Positions 1-12,971 of a stretch of DNA of 64,000 bases are shown one piece after another. The translations under genes and the position numbers were made by a program. Under the pieces are notes generated by a model, which searched no databases, was not told the DNA's origin, and was given only the letters and a program-made list of their open reading frames with translations. The number at the start of each line of letters is the position of its first letter. Position 1 is the first letter of the stretch. The stretch is from Ifrita kowaldi (taxonomy: Eukaryota > Chordata > Aves > Passeriformes > Cinclosomatidae), in assembly GCA_013398055.1 (NCBI GenBank), contig VZRS01004545.1:505490-569489 (forward strand), given 5' to 3'.

Positions 1-3000
1 TTCCCAATCTTTGCCTTGTTTTATTGAAGAAAAAGTTATTCCCTTTATAGCAGCCAAGAAATGTTCTTCAAAATTGTCCAGCACTCACATCTTCAGGCTA
101 ATTTGGCTTCTAAACTGACTTGAATTCCTTTTCTTGTCTGTCCTCTATAAGGAAAATCTGAAATTTATACTATACATATTTCATTTATATTTAAAACTGC
201 ATTAGTTTCAAATATAGTTTCAGTGAGAAGGAAATTAAAATAAAATTTTATATAATAGAAATATTTTTGCATTGTGGAAATATTTTGTTGATCCTTCTGC
301 ACTCTCGTGACAAAAATGACTAAGCCAGGATAACACAAGATCACCCATCTGGCAGCAACTGCTGCCTCTGAGACAGAAGAAGAGGAATTGTCTTAGGTGA
401 GAGCAATGAAAGAACAACAATTTACTCGGCCACAGTGGAAATGGTCAGTCTGGATGGTGCCACAGCTGACCATGGGGCCAGGAGATAGCCCCTGTCACGG
501 TGGGTGGCAGATCTTGCCATGGGTAAATCTGGGAAAGAACAAGAACCTGAAACTGCAGCCACCCCATCTTCTCCAAGGCCACCAGAGCAACTTTGTGCAG
601 CTCTCCTGTGGACAGAAAGCCAAGGTATCACCTTCCCTCTGGATCCCATGATACTGGGGCAGCTACAGACTGCCAAAGGTGGCATCACAATGCCCACCAC
701 ATCACTTTATCAGTCTTGGTTTCTCAGAGAGGCAGCAAGATATTTGGCTTTAAAGCACATAAGGGTGCAGCCTCAGCCCTGAGTCTCCTGATGTCCTTGG
801 GAGTTTTGCTGCTGGCTTTAACAACCAGGCAGTTGGGGGGGTCACTGTGTGGGGCTTAAGCAGCCCCTCTGGAATCATAGCCCTAGACTGCAATTAGTGC
901 TGATTTATTCTGGGTGACTACAGTTCAACACAGACCAGTACTGGTCTGGCTGCCACAATTCATCCTTGAGATTTGCCAGTAAAGGCAGCAATTCTTTTGA
1001 TCTTCCTAACAGAGAAAATTGGAGAGCATACAATCAGCCTCTCTTTCTTCCCCACTGCCATTTGGATATGACTGCAAGTAGTCTGAGGGGAAGTTCGGCT
1101 TGGAGCAGACTGCTCCTCCAGTCCTGCTGCCCACAAAAAGTCAGAGGATTTAAATGCTCCCAACTCCACCCCTGAACATGTCAGACATGTGGGAAAAAGA
1201 TCTTGAAATAAGAGCGAGGGTATTGCCTGGGGCAGAAAGGATGGAGTGATAGAGGAACTCCTGGTATCATTTGACAGTAAAGCAACTTGTTTTACATAGA
1301 TAGCATAGCTCGGTCTAGCAGGAATCAAGGTGTGACTGAAATTATTGTCTATGACCAAGCACACAGCAGGGTGAGCAGAGAGCCCAAATCCATCCTTCCA
1401 GCTCCTTTCACTTGGGAGCTTCTTGTTTGCTGCTCCTCTGGTGCAGATCAAAGGGGACCATGGCTGGGCTGCACTGCACCAGCTCTGGACAAACACAGGA
1501 GCAAGTGCTCAGCAGGATACAAAGAACATCGTCTGCAGGAAAGGAGGGGTATCCAGGACATGTATCCTGTACAAAGGATCCACTGAGATGGTGGTCATTT
1601 ATTCAGGCTGTCCATTGTCCTTGTCCTTTGAGGTGTTTTCTGTGTGCCCCTAGGCACTCATTCAATCTGCAGACAAGATGTGATCACATGACAATAGTCA
1701 CTGTAATGACAACTCTTCTAGGCTGAGACTGAGGGATCACAAGCCCCTTCTGAAGAGGGACAGGTGGAAAGAGAACCCACCATCCCAAGCAGGGGGTTAG
1801 GCAGCGAGGCTTGAACAGAAGCACAGCCACAGGAGTGGGGTGTGAACTCCTGCAATAAACTCACAGCAAATCATTCCTGTCCTCCCGCCCCCCAATATGG
1901 TCATGATTATTGAAAAGCAGGAGAATACCAGCCGTGACATCTGTACAAACACGCCACAGGAAACCAAATTGTAAAGACATCAGCAATCAAGACCAGACTC
2001 TCGGTTTGTTTGTTCAGATATCAATATCCACTAAAGACAGCCCCGATCACGGCTGTAATTGGCACAGCAGCGAAGGCTCCCAGGGCAGTGGGGAAGGTGA
2101 ATAGGCCAAGGTGGGCAAAGAGCAAACCTGGTCCCTCTGGGATCCCCTACTGTTTCAAGAACAACTTGTGAACTGTTGTGGAGCAGGGCATAACTAAATT
2201 AGTCTGGGGAAGAGACGTGTCACACAAACATGTCCTGGTCAGTGTCATTCACTGGCATTTTCACTTGACATTCATCCTGAAGTTCAAGCCAGGAAGCTGC
2301 CAGAGAAACTATTCAGCTAAAAGCTCTTCTCTCTCCTCCTGAAAACATCAAATAACCAACACATCACTCACAACCAGAACTGTGCCAGCTGTTCCACGAG
2401 TCGTGCAAAATACAAGGCACACTTTTCCCACCAACAATGATAAAAGGTTGGATTGTTTGTTTGTCCGTTTGCCTCAATGTTTAAACATTTATCCTATAGA
2501 GGATTTCTTCTTTGGCAGTTAAAATAATGAAAGAGACCAGAATTTTTTGAATAGTTCACCTAACACAGATCAAATGCTCTGTTCTTGAATCTTGGATGCC
2601 AGTTAAACATAATACTTACTATAAGACACCCATCTCTAATGCAAACATTAGCATTTAGCACACATTTGCTCAGAAAAAACAAGTCCATGCAAACTGCAAA
2701 TATCTCAACTTCAAAAAATCCAGGAGAGTCTCTTTTAAAAACCTCCAGGAGGAGACTTCCTTTAATGCTCTGGGTGCCTTGAAGTCATACACAAATTACC
2801 AAGCACGTAGTATGAGTAAACTGAGTAGGTTAAGAGGTGCATGTGGTCTCATTCACATGGGGGCAGGGGGGGAAGAACCCTGACTTTCTGCATTAGAAGA
2901 CAATGCAAGAAAATCCCAACCCCTAACAACAAGGCTGCAGCACACTTTCCTTCAGGGGTCTTCCGCTATCCCAGACATCCTAAAAATAAGGGGAAAATTC

Positions 3001-3678
3001 TGCTTTTTCTTCTTTCATCCACACAGAAGAAAATCCATCTGTTCTGCATACTGTATGTCTCTATAATGCATCAAGCATTAGCACATACAGGCACGAAATA
3101 CATGATAAGATTAATAATAACAATACGTATTTGCAATTCTTTTGCATCAAGACCTCAAGTAAGTTAATCACTTCAGCAAATATTTAAGAACATTCTGAAA
3201 AAAATGGGACTTGGGTGCTTTGCCTCACTGGGCCCTCAAGACATAAATATGAGCTTTTATTTTATCAGCTCCCAAAATCAAGAAAATAGTGAGCAAATGC
3301 AGAATTCACCAGATTTCACCAGATTCCACTACACCAGAAACAGGGACACTCATTGAAACCAGCAACAGTTTAAAACAGAGAATAAAAACTTGTTTTTTTT
3401 ACACAGCAGGTAATGAATTTCTGGAACACATCCCTGCCTTGTCTTCTTTCCTGTCTCTCATGGGATAGAAGCAATTCTGCTTATCTGTTAATCTTTCCCA
3501 AATTTTAGCTATCATCATTCCCCAAAGTAGGGAAACCTGCACAGCCAAGGAAGGAAATCTACCTTCTGCAGAGAGAAATGTGGAAAGCTGAGTCACTTCG
3601 AGAACTCAAAAAAATAGTGAAAAATAGATACAACAATATTTCCCTCCTGTTTTGGATGCAGGGGAAGGAACCTAAAAA

Positions 3679-3696
3679 TAACAACAACAACAATAA
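3679..3696. repeat. (AAC)n microsatellite
   Basis: A short perfect AAC trinucleotide run of about five to six units lies in AT-rich DNA. It has no apparent association with a transposon tail. Confidence 0.8.
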
Positions 3697-4989
3697 CCCC
3701 TAAAACCAGTTTGCTCTAGTTATGATAATCCAGGCATAACATTTATATGAGAACATAAAATACAGCACACAGCTGTAAGTAAAACAATATGTGTGTTCCT
3801 GAATAATGGGAAAATAGCTTGCCAATAAGGATATATTTTGAGCAAATGAAAGATGACCTGGAATTGACTCTAGAGTAACAACTTGATTACTTATAAAAAT
3901 AGGAGGTAGGGGAAGAGAAAAAAGTAGAGGAAGCAGTGGTTGGGAAGAGCTTATGTTATGTGGTATTTGATGTATTTACTTTGAAAAGTTTCCTTTTGAT
4001 GAATAATAAAAACAATGCTGTAACAGCCATCTTCATGCCAAAAAATAAGATTGGCTAGGGATTTTACAGCTAATGTGGCTCTACTCACCCAGATTCTTCA
4101 TGTCAGAAGGCCACGTTTAAGCTCAGATGGTGAAATTGAAGCAAAAGAGATTGAATAAAGAATGACTCTGGAGCTGAAGGGAAGGAAGAGCATGTGGCAC
4201 AGCTCCTTGAGAAAGAGCTTACTGGCTCTCCAGCCTGCAAATTGTTTCCATGCTGGTGTGCACAGCAACATACTAGTGTGCCTTGGAAGAAACCCAACAC
4301 ACTTCCCAGCTAACGCATTTCTTTCTTTCAATATCCAAGGTGAGCTCAGTGTTCATAAAAGCAGAAGATTGCCAGGCTTGTTGGCTGAAGCAATCCACCA
4401 CCACCCGTGAGGCATTTAGCCTCCAGGCTCTAGGTCCTGGCAGAGCTGCCACGTATGTGGAAGGGGAAGAGGAGGGGCAATGCAACCCCATGCCAGGTTA
4501 TTGCTGGGAAAGCTTGTTCTGTACGTTTGCAAAGTATGTTGGAGGAGTGTTGTGATGCAGGGCCCTGGAAAAAGCCATAGGTGAATGGTAGCACATTCCT
4601 CTGTATCTACCCAAGTGATTAATGGCAAGACTCCCCCTGCCTTGTCTGAGCTCCTCAGCCCTCATCCCTAAGAGACTTCAGGGCTAAGGAGGTCGCTGTG
4701 ACTCCCTGGATTCTTGTCTTTCTGCTGGTACCAAACGCAGCGGTAATTTCTGGAACAGAACTGGTATAAAGCAAGAGAAAGAAGTAGAATCAATGCATTT
4801 TACACTAGTTCTGAGCTTCTTTAGAGTTAAAAAAAAACAACTTTTGTGGGCTTCTTTCAACCTGTACTTGCACATTGTGATATCACCCCTGTGAAACAAA
4901 CACCACTCTTATCCTTGTCTTCCTTCTCCTTTCCCATATGCATGACCTTTTCCCTTTGCTGGTTCTCTCTACTTCTGGGTCTTTGCCCG

Positions 4990-5003
4990 TCTCTCTCTCT
5001 CTC
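4990..5003. repeat. (CT)n microsatellite
   Basis: A perfect CT dinucleotide run of about seven units lies in a pyrimidine-rich neighbourhood (4890-5020). Confidence 0.75.
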
Positions 5004-8000
5004 CATCCTTCTGGGACATTTCCTAAATTTTAAATATCAGCCTAAAAGTCTTCCTCTTTACTTGCTGAAGAACACAGTATTGAGGTCAATTGCAATGTAT
5101 TTCTGCCTAGCTCAAAAGCTGAGGGACTTCCTTGAAAAATACTGCAGACAATTGGTTTCATAGCAATGAGGGAGAAAACTTCAGGCCTTGTCCTGATTTC
5201 CAGTTAATCCAAGCTTACATGAAAGCTCCCTGTGACACACAAATAAACATTTACTATATGAATTTAAGCAACATTTCCTGCTTTGCAAAAACAAAGTTAA
5301 TGTTTGAGCTGGACCTTCTGTCAAGTAGGTTTCTGATATACAGTGCTTGTTATGGCATCCTGACAGGTTTCTTCTTCACTTTCTCAGCAGGACTTGCTCA
5401 CAGGAAACAGGAGGACCAAGATTTATATATTTAAAGCAGCATTTTGTTGCTTTACATGAGTAATTCAACAAAGGTCAAGCAGTGAAAACCAAAGAACGAA
5501 GGAGCAAATATAGAGCCAACACAAAGAAGTGAACCCGATTAATTTTTCTCTTGGAAATACTAGAGAGAGGATTGCTTTCCTTGGAGAACGTGAGTTTGTT
5601 AACAGAGATGTTGCCATCATTACTGGGATGACTAAAATGTGGAGTGCAACTACTTCATCTTTTATACAGCTCTGCATCCACAGAGGGGAAAGCTTTTAGA
5701 AAGCAATAAGCCAGCAGAAAGTCATAGTTATTAATCTGAGGTATTTTATCTCTTTTCTCTGGCTACATCTATTAGCCGTGCATGTGAGTCTTCAAAAAAA
5801 AGCCTTTCTTATGTCCTCTTGTTACACACCCCTCCTTTGTTCTTTTATTGGTTTAAGCTGTAACTTAGCAGGTCAAGAAAATCATTCCCATTTTTACTAC
5901 AAGTCTCTATAAATAATAAGTCATACATATGTTAGGAGTAAGAGCAAGAAGTAATTATTTGCCAAGGTCTGTCTTTCCTAGCAAAGAAAAAGCAGCCATC
6001 AATTGTGCAGGGTTTTTTTAATACAGTGGGTATCATCATGTGCACTGAGGAGAGAAAGGCCTCATCATAAAGAAAACAAATGGTAAGGAACCTGTTGGCA
6101 CCTTGGCTTCAGAAAAGCCATATTTCAGGGGGTTTTTCACCAATAATTACTGTGGTGTGGGGAAAGGGCTCCAAGTTCCATTCATTCTCAAATCACCAAA
6201 GATCCCTTATCATTCCCCTCGACGTTAGGCTTCTTTGTTGTTTTATAGGAGGATATGGGATTTCCTTATAATTCATTCCAGAAGTCTACCTGCTCTCCCC
6301 TTGAAAGAGGGTAGTTGATGAAAAAAAAACTCCAGAAGAGAAATACAACTCACATTAAAACACGGATTTTCTTTCTGTGTTTTAAAGCAGCATTCACACA
6401 ACAACGGTCCCCAGGAGCAGCATGCCTCGGTCTCCTCAGTGGAGCCCCCCCTCTTTGCTGGTATCTTCTTCCCTTTTTCCCCCCAACAAGGTTGAAAAGG
6501 AACCACCCAGTTTCATGTACTACTCCAGTCTTCAGGATCTCAAGGAGCACTCTTCCTTTCCTGAGTCAGAACCTATTTAAGCCATCTGCTCTAATGTGGT
6601 TTGCCATTTAGGCTGTGAGCCTTTCTCTTTATTCTGCCCATCGGCCACCTTGGGGGGGATGAGGACCAACGGGAACTGCAAAGTTATGTCAAAGTAGATC
6701 TTTGTCTTTCCAAATGTAAATTTCTTTGGTCTCCTATCAGCTGCCATTTCCTATGCTTCCATGGAATACTCCGGTCAGAGAGTTTCCATACAGAAACACC
6801 CAGCATGTCTCTCCAGCATTGCACCGTTGCCTTTTTATTTTTGATTTCTTTTTTTGTTAAATTTTACATCATTTTACAACACATACATTGCTGCTACACT
6901 GTGGCAAACTTTCAACTAGTAAGGAAGAAGCTTTTCCAACTGCATTTCTGAAAAGGCTCCAATTTATTTCTCATAAAGATCCTTGGGATAAAAAGCAGAT
7001 TAACATTCAGAAGTAAGTTAAATGAAAAATTGAGGCTGCTCAGAGGGAGATATTAAAGGCTGATCGGCACAAAAGGGTACTTTCTGGCAAACTTCTTGAA
7101 GCACTAAAAGAAAAGGGTCAAGAGTCATCTGCTTAAGTAATGATCTCCAAGGCAAAAATATTGGCTGGCCCATCCCATAACTACAATGGACTATTATATG
7201 TATTTTCTATAGGCTGAATGCATCAATTATACTCATCATGTGGCTTCTTGAACATGCTTAACTTGCTATTTCCTTTTATTCAATGTGATAGCACATAATT
7301 TAATACAAAGGCATACATGAGAGCATTTTATACCTTCTCTCCTCTGTTTTAAATTTTGAGAATCAGCGGTTTCACTATGAATAATTTAGAGTGAAAAACT
7401 TTCAGAACTGAGGGGGGTGGTAGGGCATGTCTGTGTCTGTGAGCGAAGTTCTGTCCACTAACCACACTTAGGCAGGATGGGAAACAGCTTTGCCGATCAA
7501 TAGAGCACCATAATTCGCCTCCTAACAGGAAATGAGGACTCTGCAATAATGCAGTTTTAATTTTAATGCAATTTAAAAGAAAAAAACACCCAGTACCAGA
7601 TGCTCATCAGAAAACCATTAAATGTTATTACTATATGCTATTTCCCTTAGGAACGCTCATGGTTAAAAATCAACAATAAGAAGCAGTCTGTACCCTTTTA
7701 CAGTGAATATCTCCAGCTGCAGTTCAGTTGAGAGGTCCGACAGGTCACAAGGTTCATCACAAGTTTGATTATTTCTCAAAAGGTAAGATGAGATGAGGAT
7801 AATGGCTATGTTTTTACAGACCTTCTCACCATAAAGCCACTCATGCTCTCCTTCCCTCAGCCTGATGAAAAGTGGCTCAAACACAGCCTTGTGTCCTCCC
7901 TGCTTTTTTCACTGCCCTTTCCTAGGTACATGTGCTGTTTCATTTCTCACCAAGTACTGAGCACTGGCCCATCCACATACAGGTGGCTTCCTGCAGGAAA

Positions 8001-8018
8001 GCAGCAGTATGCCCCAGA

Positions 8019-8032
8019 GGATGGATGGATGG
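8019..8032. repeat. Left stub of GATG tetranucleotide tract
   Basis: Three GATG/ATGG units directly abut the left end of the solo LTR. The same tetranucleotide continues on the other side of the LTR at 8664-8722. The simplest reading is that the LTR integrated into an existing GATG tract, or that a short target duplication in such a tract later expanded. Confidence 0.8.
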
Positions 8033-8665
8033 TGTCTCAGTTTGACACCAGTTTAGGGGGAAGTGCTCTGGAAGGAACGTCACCTCCACAGAAGGCAGGT
8101 TTCAGCACTCCCTCCCCCACCGATATAAAAGGAATTTCTTGGATGAAAGTGAAAAAAACTATTTATTTAACAAGCAGAGTGCCCGCATGGCACTTGGAAA
8201 AAATGAATAACTTAAAATATTAAACCTCCTCGATGAAGAGAAAGCTGGTGGATTCAGAGTTCTCTTCTGTAGCTGGCTTGGCCCCTCCCAAGGTCCAAGG
8301 CTGGGATGCGGCATCCCTGCAGCCTCCCTGCTGGTCCACAGGGTCTGATGATCTGGTTGTCCAGCTAGGCCAGACAGTTTCAGAAGAAGAAGAAGAAGAA
8401 GTTACCAGAGGATTTCTGTATGCCAGTATGGGAAAATTTCTTGCCTCAGCTAACAGGCTGGCTAAAAGCAGGCAGGTGCTCCCTTGGCTCTGCAGTGGTG
8501 AGAACACGGGAGAGTGTGTGTGAGTCCTTGGACACAAACTGCGCTGAAGAACTCGCCTGGCTTCTCTCCCCCCTCTTCTGGACCCAGCTTAAAGCTGTGG
8601 GACCCATTTCTGGGCATAAAGCAGATGATAGGGGAATACAGTATTATCATAAAATCACCCCAAGA
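8033..8665 (-). mobile_element. Solo LTR of an avian endogenous retrovirus, old copy
   Basis: This is about 633 bp and is homologous along its length to the younger element at 51005-51668. Shared landmarks in order are the left terminus resembling TGTCnC-GTTTGA, a TTTATTTAACAA segment, a GAGAAAGCTGG/GAGAGAACCTGG segment followed by TTTCAGAGT or TTCAGAGT, a GAA-rich stretch, TTGCCTCAGCT, GGAGAGTGTGT, CCTTGGACACAAA, and a right terminus near CCAAGA. Read on the minus strand it begins near TCTTGG and ends near GACA. It carries an AATAAA (8162-8167 complement) roughly 130 bp before its 3' end, as expected for the R/U5 part of an LTR. No gag, pol or env remnant flanks it, so it is a solo LTR. Most CpG positions of the younger copy are TpG or CpA here, consistent with greater age. 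Family assignment by name is not possible by eye. Confidence 0.85.
8382..8401. repeat. (GAA)n run inside the LTR
   Basis: Six to seven GAA units lie within the old LTR. The younger copy has a shorter GAAGAAGAA run at the equivalent place (about 51328-51341), so the run is ancestral to the family and has expanded here. Confidence 0.75.
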
Positions 8666-8722
8666 TGGATGGATGGATGGATGGATGGATGGATGGATAG
8701 ATGGATGGATAAATGGATGGAT
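8664..8722. repeat. (GATG)n tetranucleotide microsatellite
   Basis: About fourteen GATG units, with two interruptions (a TAGATG and a TAAATG unit), follow directly after the LTR right end. A short stub of the same repeat lies on the other side of the LTR at 8019-8032. Translated frames through it give only artificial WMDG-type repeats. Confidence 0.95.
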
Positions 8723-11700
8723 CTCCAAGCAGGGCTCCTGCACCAGCAACCCTGCTTGGTTGACACCACTCTCCTCCTTCCCCATCAGATCACAGCAGAC
8801 ACATTCCCTTCCACACACCACTCTGCTCTCCTGGCATGGAGTCCGTGCTGGAAAACTGGTTGTGTCAATGCTCCAAGATTCAATGCAGCAATATACTCCT
8901 AGAGTTTCATTCACTGGTAGTTCAATAGTTTTCTGGGAGAAGGAATCAAGGAGATCATTTTGTCTGCAAAGCTATTGCAAACTAAAATCATGGGAAAACT
9001 CGTTGCTGGTCTCTTGGAGAGTTAAGTCAATGGCTTACCAAAAGCTAGGAACTTGAGAAATACTAAAGCTTGTGTGCAGTTCAAAACATAGTGATCCCAA
9101 AAAAGCCTTATGCTGACATAAAATTATCAGTGTATTTTTCAGCTCTGCATATTCAAAAAAAAGGCAATATGGATGACAAACACCTCAACTCGGAGTTTGG
9201 AGAGATCCTTAATTCACAAATACAGATCTTCTCAAGCTTCTATAAGGTTTGGGGGACTAAGACAGCAATCATGCAAAAAAAAAAAAAAATCAACAAAAAA
9301 ACCCCCTCGCAATTTCTTTTCCTCAGCCTTCAAATAAACGTGAAACTTATGGACCCAACAGGCAGCCGTAACTTTCCTCCCACAATCCCTGAGAAATGGA
9401 AGGATAGTATACCGCAGGAAAAGGGAATGATGAAACCTCTCAATATCCAGAAAAAAAATGGGAGCCAGGATTCTTAGCATAAAAACACAGATATAGAGAC
9501 AAAGACTCTCTTCTTAGGAACTGGCAGCAACACAGTACACCCAGATCACAAACTGGACAGACAGAATTGGTTTGCAGTGCTGAAGAAGCTCCTGCTTTCT
9601 GTGAGGAGGCTGATGTTCAAATAGTACCAGCTCCTTTTACACAGCAGACATCTTTAAGTAGTCAGGTAAGTAACCCCAATGCTGCAGTGAGAATGCTGAG
9701 AATCTTCTAGGAAATTAGGCCAAACAGCTACAGCACCTCTGCACTAAGGAGTAATTGAACACTTTGATATGATAATTGATTATAGTGCATTGATTAAAGA
9801 TGACAAGAGAGCATACACTCTCCAGATGACTTTCAAATTACAAAGCCACAAACTTCAAAGCTTATTTGGACTCACACAACAAAATAGATTTTGTTATTTA
9901 CAATGTAAAAAAAATGTACCCTCTTAAATGAGGCAAGAATTTTAAAACAGTAAATGGTGAAATGGCACAACCTGAAATAAGGAAGTAATCAATGCTATCA
10001 AATGGCTTCAATCTGTCCTGAGGACTCTAATCATATCCAGATGATAGCATGGGACTGATTGGGTGTCCCCGGCAGCAATTCTTATCAAGGTCTGATTATA
10101 ACAACGACAATAGGAAAAAGAAAAATTGGTTGTTAGAGGGTGGTTAAGAAGGCCTGAAGAAATGTGCAAACAGTTGCTTAGCTTGCTGTAAATCTATCTG
10201 GTCTGGTGGATGCAAGTAAAGGTAGCAACTACTGTTGGTCATTTCCAGACATGCTGAGATGCTTTTCATAAATTCAGCTAAACACACACTAGAGAATAGT
10301 TTTACTTCATGGTAAAAGCAAACCAATTTGCAACCACTTGCAATTTCTACAAACTAGCAAATCATCAGCAAAGCATCTTGACTTGCTTCCTGGATTTAAA
10401 AGCTTTTTCAAGCTCTCCTTAATTGCACATTATTTTAATTGCCATGATTCTACCTCTAGAGCTGTAAGGGAACCGTGCAGTTGTTGCTATTGATTTATAT
10501 TATTATTCCAGACAGGCATCAGGACCGTGTTTTCCTTGCCATAATAAAAAACTTCACAAAGATATGACCCTGCACAGAGAGCTTTATCTAAATCTGCATG
10601 ACCAGAGGCAACAGGTGGCTACAAGAGAGCAACGACAGCAGAAAAATGTTACAGTGCTCAAAGGAAAGCAGCGAGCTCAGTACGAAGTTAGGGCTTCAGT
10701 CCTATCACTGATGCAGCACTACATTTCTGGGCTGAAACCTGATACCCGTGCATGCAGCTCACATCACCCAAAATTTGGAGATCACCCAGCATCTTCTGAA
10801 GTTTCTTTAAGGTTAATCAAGTTTCCCTAGGCAGATCCTGCTTTTCTCAGTTGTTTCACATTGTGTCTGAACAAGCCATCCCTGCAACTCAGCTTTGGTG
10901 CAACCAGGTGAAAGCAGGTGTCTAGAGCGAAGCTGGGATTCATCTGTATTGGAAAACCAAAACAAAGCTCAAGATACACAAAGTCATGCAATGCAAGTAC
11001 AGCCGAGAACCTGGAGTTACACCATTGCCAAAACTACACTTTTAATTTTTAACGAAAAGTTGCTTTCAGGATGAGCACAGAGGAGACCAGTCACAAACCA
11101 TGGAACACTTGCTGCTTAGCGAAGGTGCAAAACAACCACATAAGAAGAATTGTGGGTGCAGGTGACCGGATCCAACTCACCAAGCTGTCCTTTGGGAAAG
11201 CAAGCACTGCTCTTTCCTTGGGGGAGAAAGTACAGATATTTTGCAACATGTTTACGCCAACTGTGTGAGCTTAGATTTCTTAATTACGCTGCTTCTAAGC
11301 TAGGTTATAGGTTAAAGGTTTGATTAGGGACAAGAAGTGAGACAAGATTTTAAAAAGTGTTTAGGAAAGGGAAGGAAAGTCCCACTCATCTCACTGATAA
11401 CAAACATTATCTAGTCTAGTGGGAGTGTACTACTGCTGGTCTATCATGTCCCCAGCTGGTTACATCTTTGTTTCAGAGGTTTGGCCTGTGGAGCGCCATT
11501 CCTCAGACAAGGATGCAGCAACCTTCACAATGTCCAATGAATCAGAGGCGTTTGGCAGTGAGGGGAAGATTGTTCAAGATTAAAGGAAAAGCTGAAACTC
11601 CTAATCACAAAAGACAATACAATTTTTAAATGCTTCCCACAACACATGTGTGAGAAAAACACCAGAACTTTATTTAAATTCACATTTCTGGCTTGACAGC

Positions 11701-12389
11701 AACAGTTGCTGGAACTTACTTTATAAAATTACCTTGTGTGAATGTCATTGAAGAGAAAGACACAGAGTCAGTGTGGTCACTGCATCGGTATGGGGGCAGT
11801 CCTGGCAGCTGAAATAGCAGGCAATGGAACAGCCAAGGGATAACAGAAGCTAACCACATCAGGTGGTATTCTCCACTATCTCAGCTATCTACTGGTGTGC
11901 AGCAACATGAGAGTGAATCCATACTGGAACAACTCTCCCTCTTCAGCCACAGCAGGAACACCACTTGCAATGAGAACCTACTTCTAACTAATCCTTTCTC
12001 CCTTCATTCTTGCTTCAGTCATACCTTGTGCAACTCAGACTGAAATATTAAGGCAGGAAAGATCTGCACATCAACAAAATACCTGTGAGGCAGCCAGTCT
12101 GCCCATCAGTCACTGCCATTCCCCAGTCCCAGGGAAAGCATTGGTCTCTTCCCTGACACGAGCACAAGGATTTACATGTCATGATTATTGGCAGTTTTCA
12201 GGCTTATTGTAGCAATTAATGGATGAATCATGGAAAGGTTCCTACTTCACTCACCAAGGCCATAAAAGGCACATTGCAAGGAGGGAATCTGTCCCACGTG
12301 TCTTGGGACAGATTTCTAATCCAAGTTAGTTACAAATACACCTGAGTTCCTCCTGTAGCATCACCCAGGCTCATACCCCTCTCTGCCTC
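8723..12389. other. AT-rich noncoding block, no gene supported
   Basis: No exon or RNA gene is recognised. A run of 14 A lies at 9275-9288. The part at about 9690-10130 is rich in ATTA/TAAT, GATA and TGATTG-like words, which is typical of conserved noncoding DNA, but conservation cannot be judged from one sequence. Open frames such as the 135-codon one at 9070-9477 run through low-complexity A-rich sequence and look like chance. Confidence 0.55.
9275..9288. repeat. Poly(A) run
   Basis: Fourteen consecutive A are followed by a second A-rich run (about 9293-9300). I see no retrotransposed gene body immediately upstream, so this is better called a simple repeat than a retroposon tail. Confidence 0.8.
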
Positions 12390-12557
12390 CTCATATAAAC
12401 CGCCTGCCAGAGTCCCACTGAAGACGATGCTGCTGTGCATCCTCCTCCCTAGGAATCCTATCAGGACTGCAAAAGAATCTGCTTGCCTCTCCCACTCCTG
12501 CTTTTACAACCCCATCCTGCTCTGGGAGGACCGATGAAGGAATAAATGAATGACCTG

Positions 12558-12576
12558 CCCACCCCACCCCACCCCC
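12558..12576 (-). other. Predicted G-quadruplex motif (one-base loops)
   Basis: The plus strand holds four C runs of 3, 4, 4 and 5 bases separated by single A residues. The minus strand therefore reads GGGGGTGGGGTGGGGTGGG. Four G tracts with three one-base loops is the pattern known to give very stable parallel quadruplexes. It lies in a GC-rich patch (about 12390-12660) inside otherwise AT-rich DNA. Confidence 0.85.
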
Positions 12577-12971
12577 GGGGCCTGGCGAGCCAGTATTGCT
12601 GCTGGGAGGAGAGGCAGAACTGCCTCCTCCTGTCCCGTGCCTCCCTGTGTGAAAACACATTATGGTTATGAGGCTGTAAGTCTGTACTGCTTTGCAGGCT
12701 GAAGGGGAATTAATGCAGCTGAATTTGGAAGGACAAAGAAAACCAGTGTTGTACTATGATCGATGGTCATTGATCTGACGCTAATTAGTAAAACAAAAAA
12801 ATTCTTTTTTAATATTGGAATTACATATAATCACTTGATTATTCATTCCAGCTGGTTTCTTGATGTATTTGACTCCAACTACTAGCAAATATTTCTTGCT
12901 AAGCACAGTGAAAGGTAAGCAACTGAAAGAAATTGCTACCTCCTTCTACCTTTGTTCAGCTTAGCAATGCA

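Larger units (their letters stand above)
1..8018. other. AT-rich noncoding block, no gene supported
   Basis: I see no exon, RNA gene or recognisable transposon here. Open frames are all below about 180 codons, occur on both strands over the same bases, and carry no domain I recognise. The longest, on the minus strand at 960-1496, overlaps unrelated plus-strand frames and has ordinary noncoding composition. Small simple repeats are present: an AAC run at 3679-3696, a CT run at 4990-5003 and short A or T runs. An old, decayed repeat could be hidden here, since I can only recognise families by eye. Confidence 0.6.

Noticed and set aside
8420..9056. Overlapping frames of 150-180 codons with WMDG or HPSI repeats
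   Set aside because: They run through the old LTR and the GATG microsatellite. The repeats in the protein are translations of the tetranucleotide.
9275..9300. Poly(A) run as a retroposon tail
   Set aside because: No processed pseudogene or SINE body is recognisable upstream, nor a target duplication.
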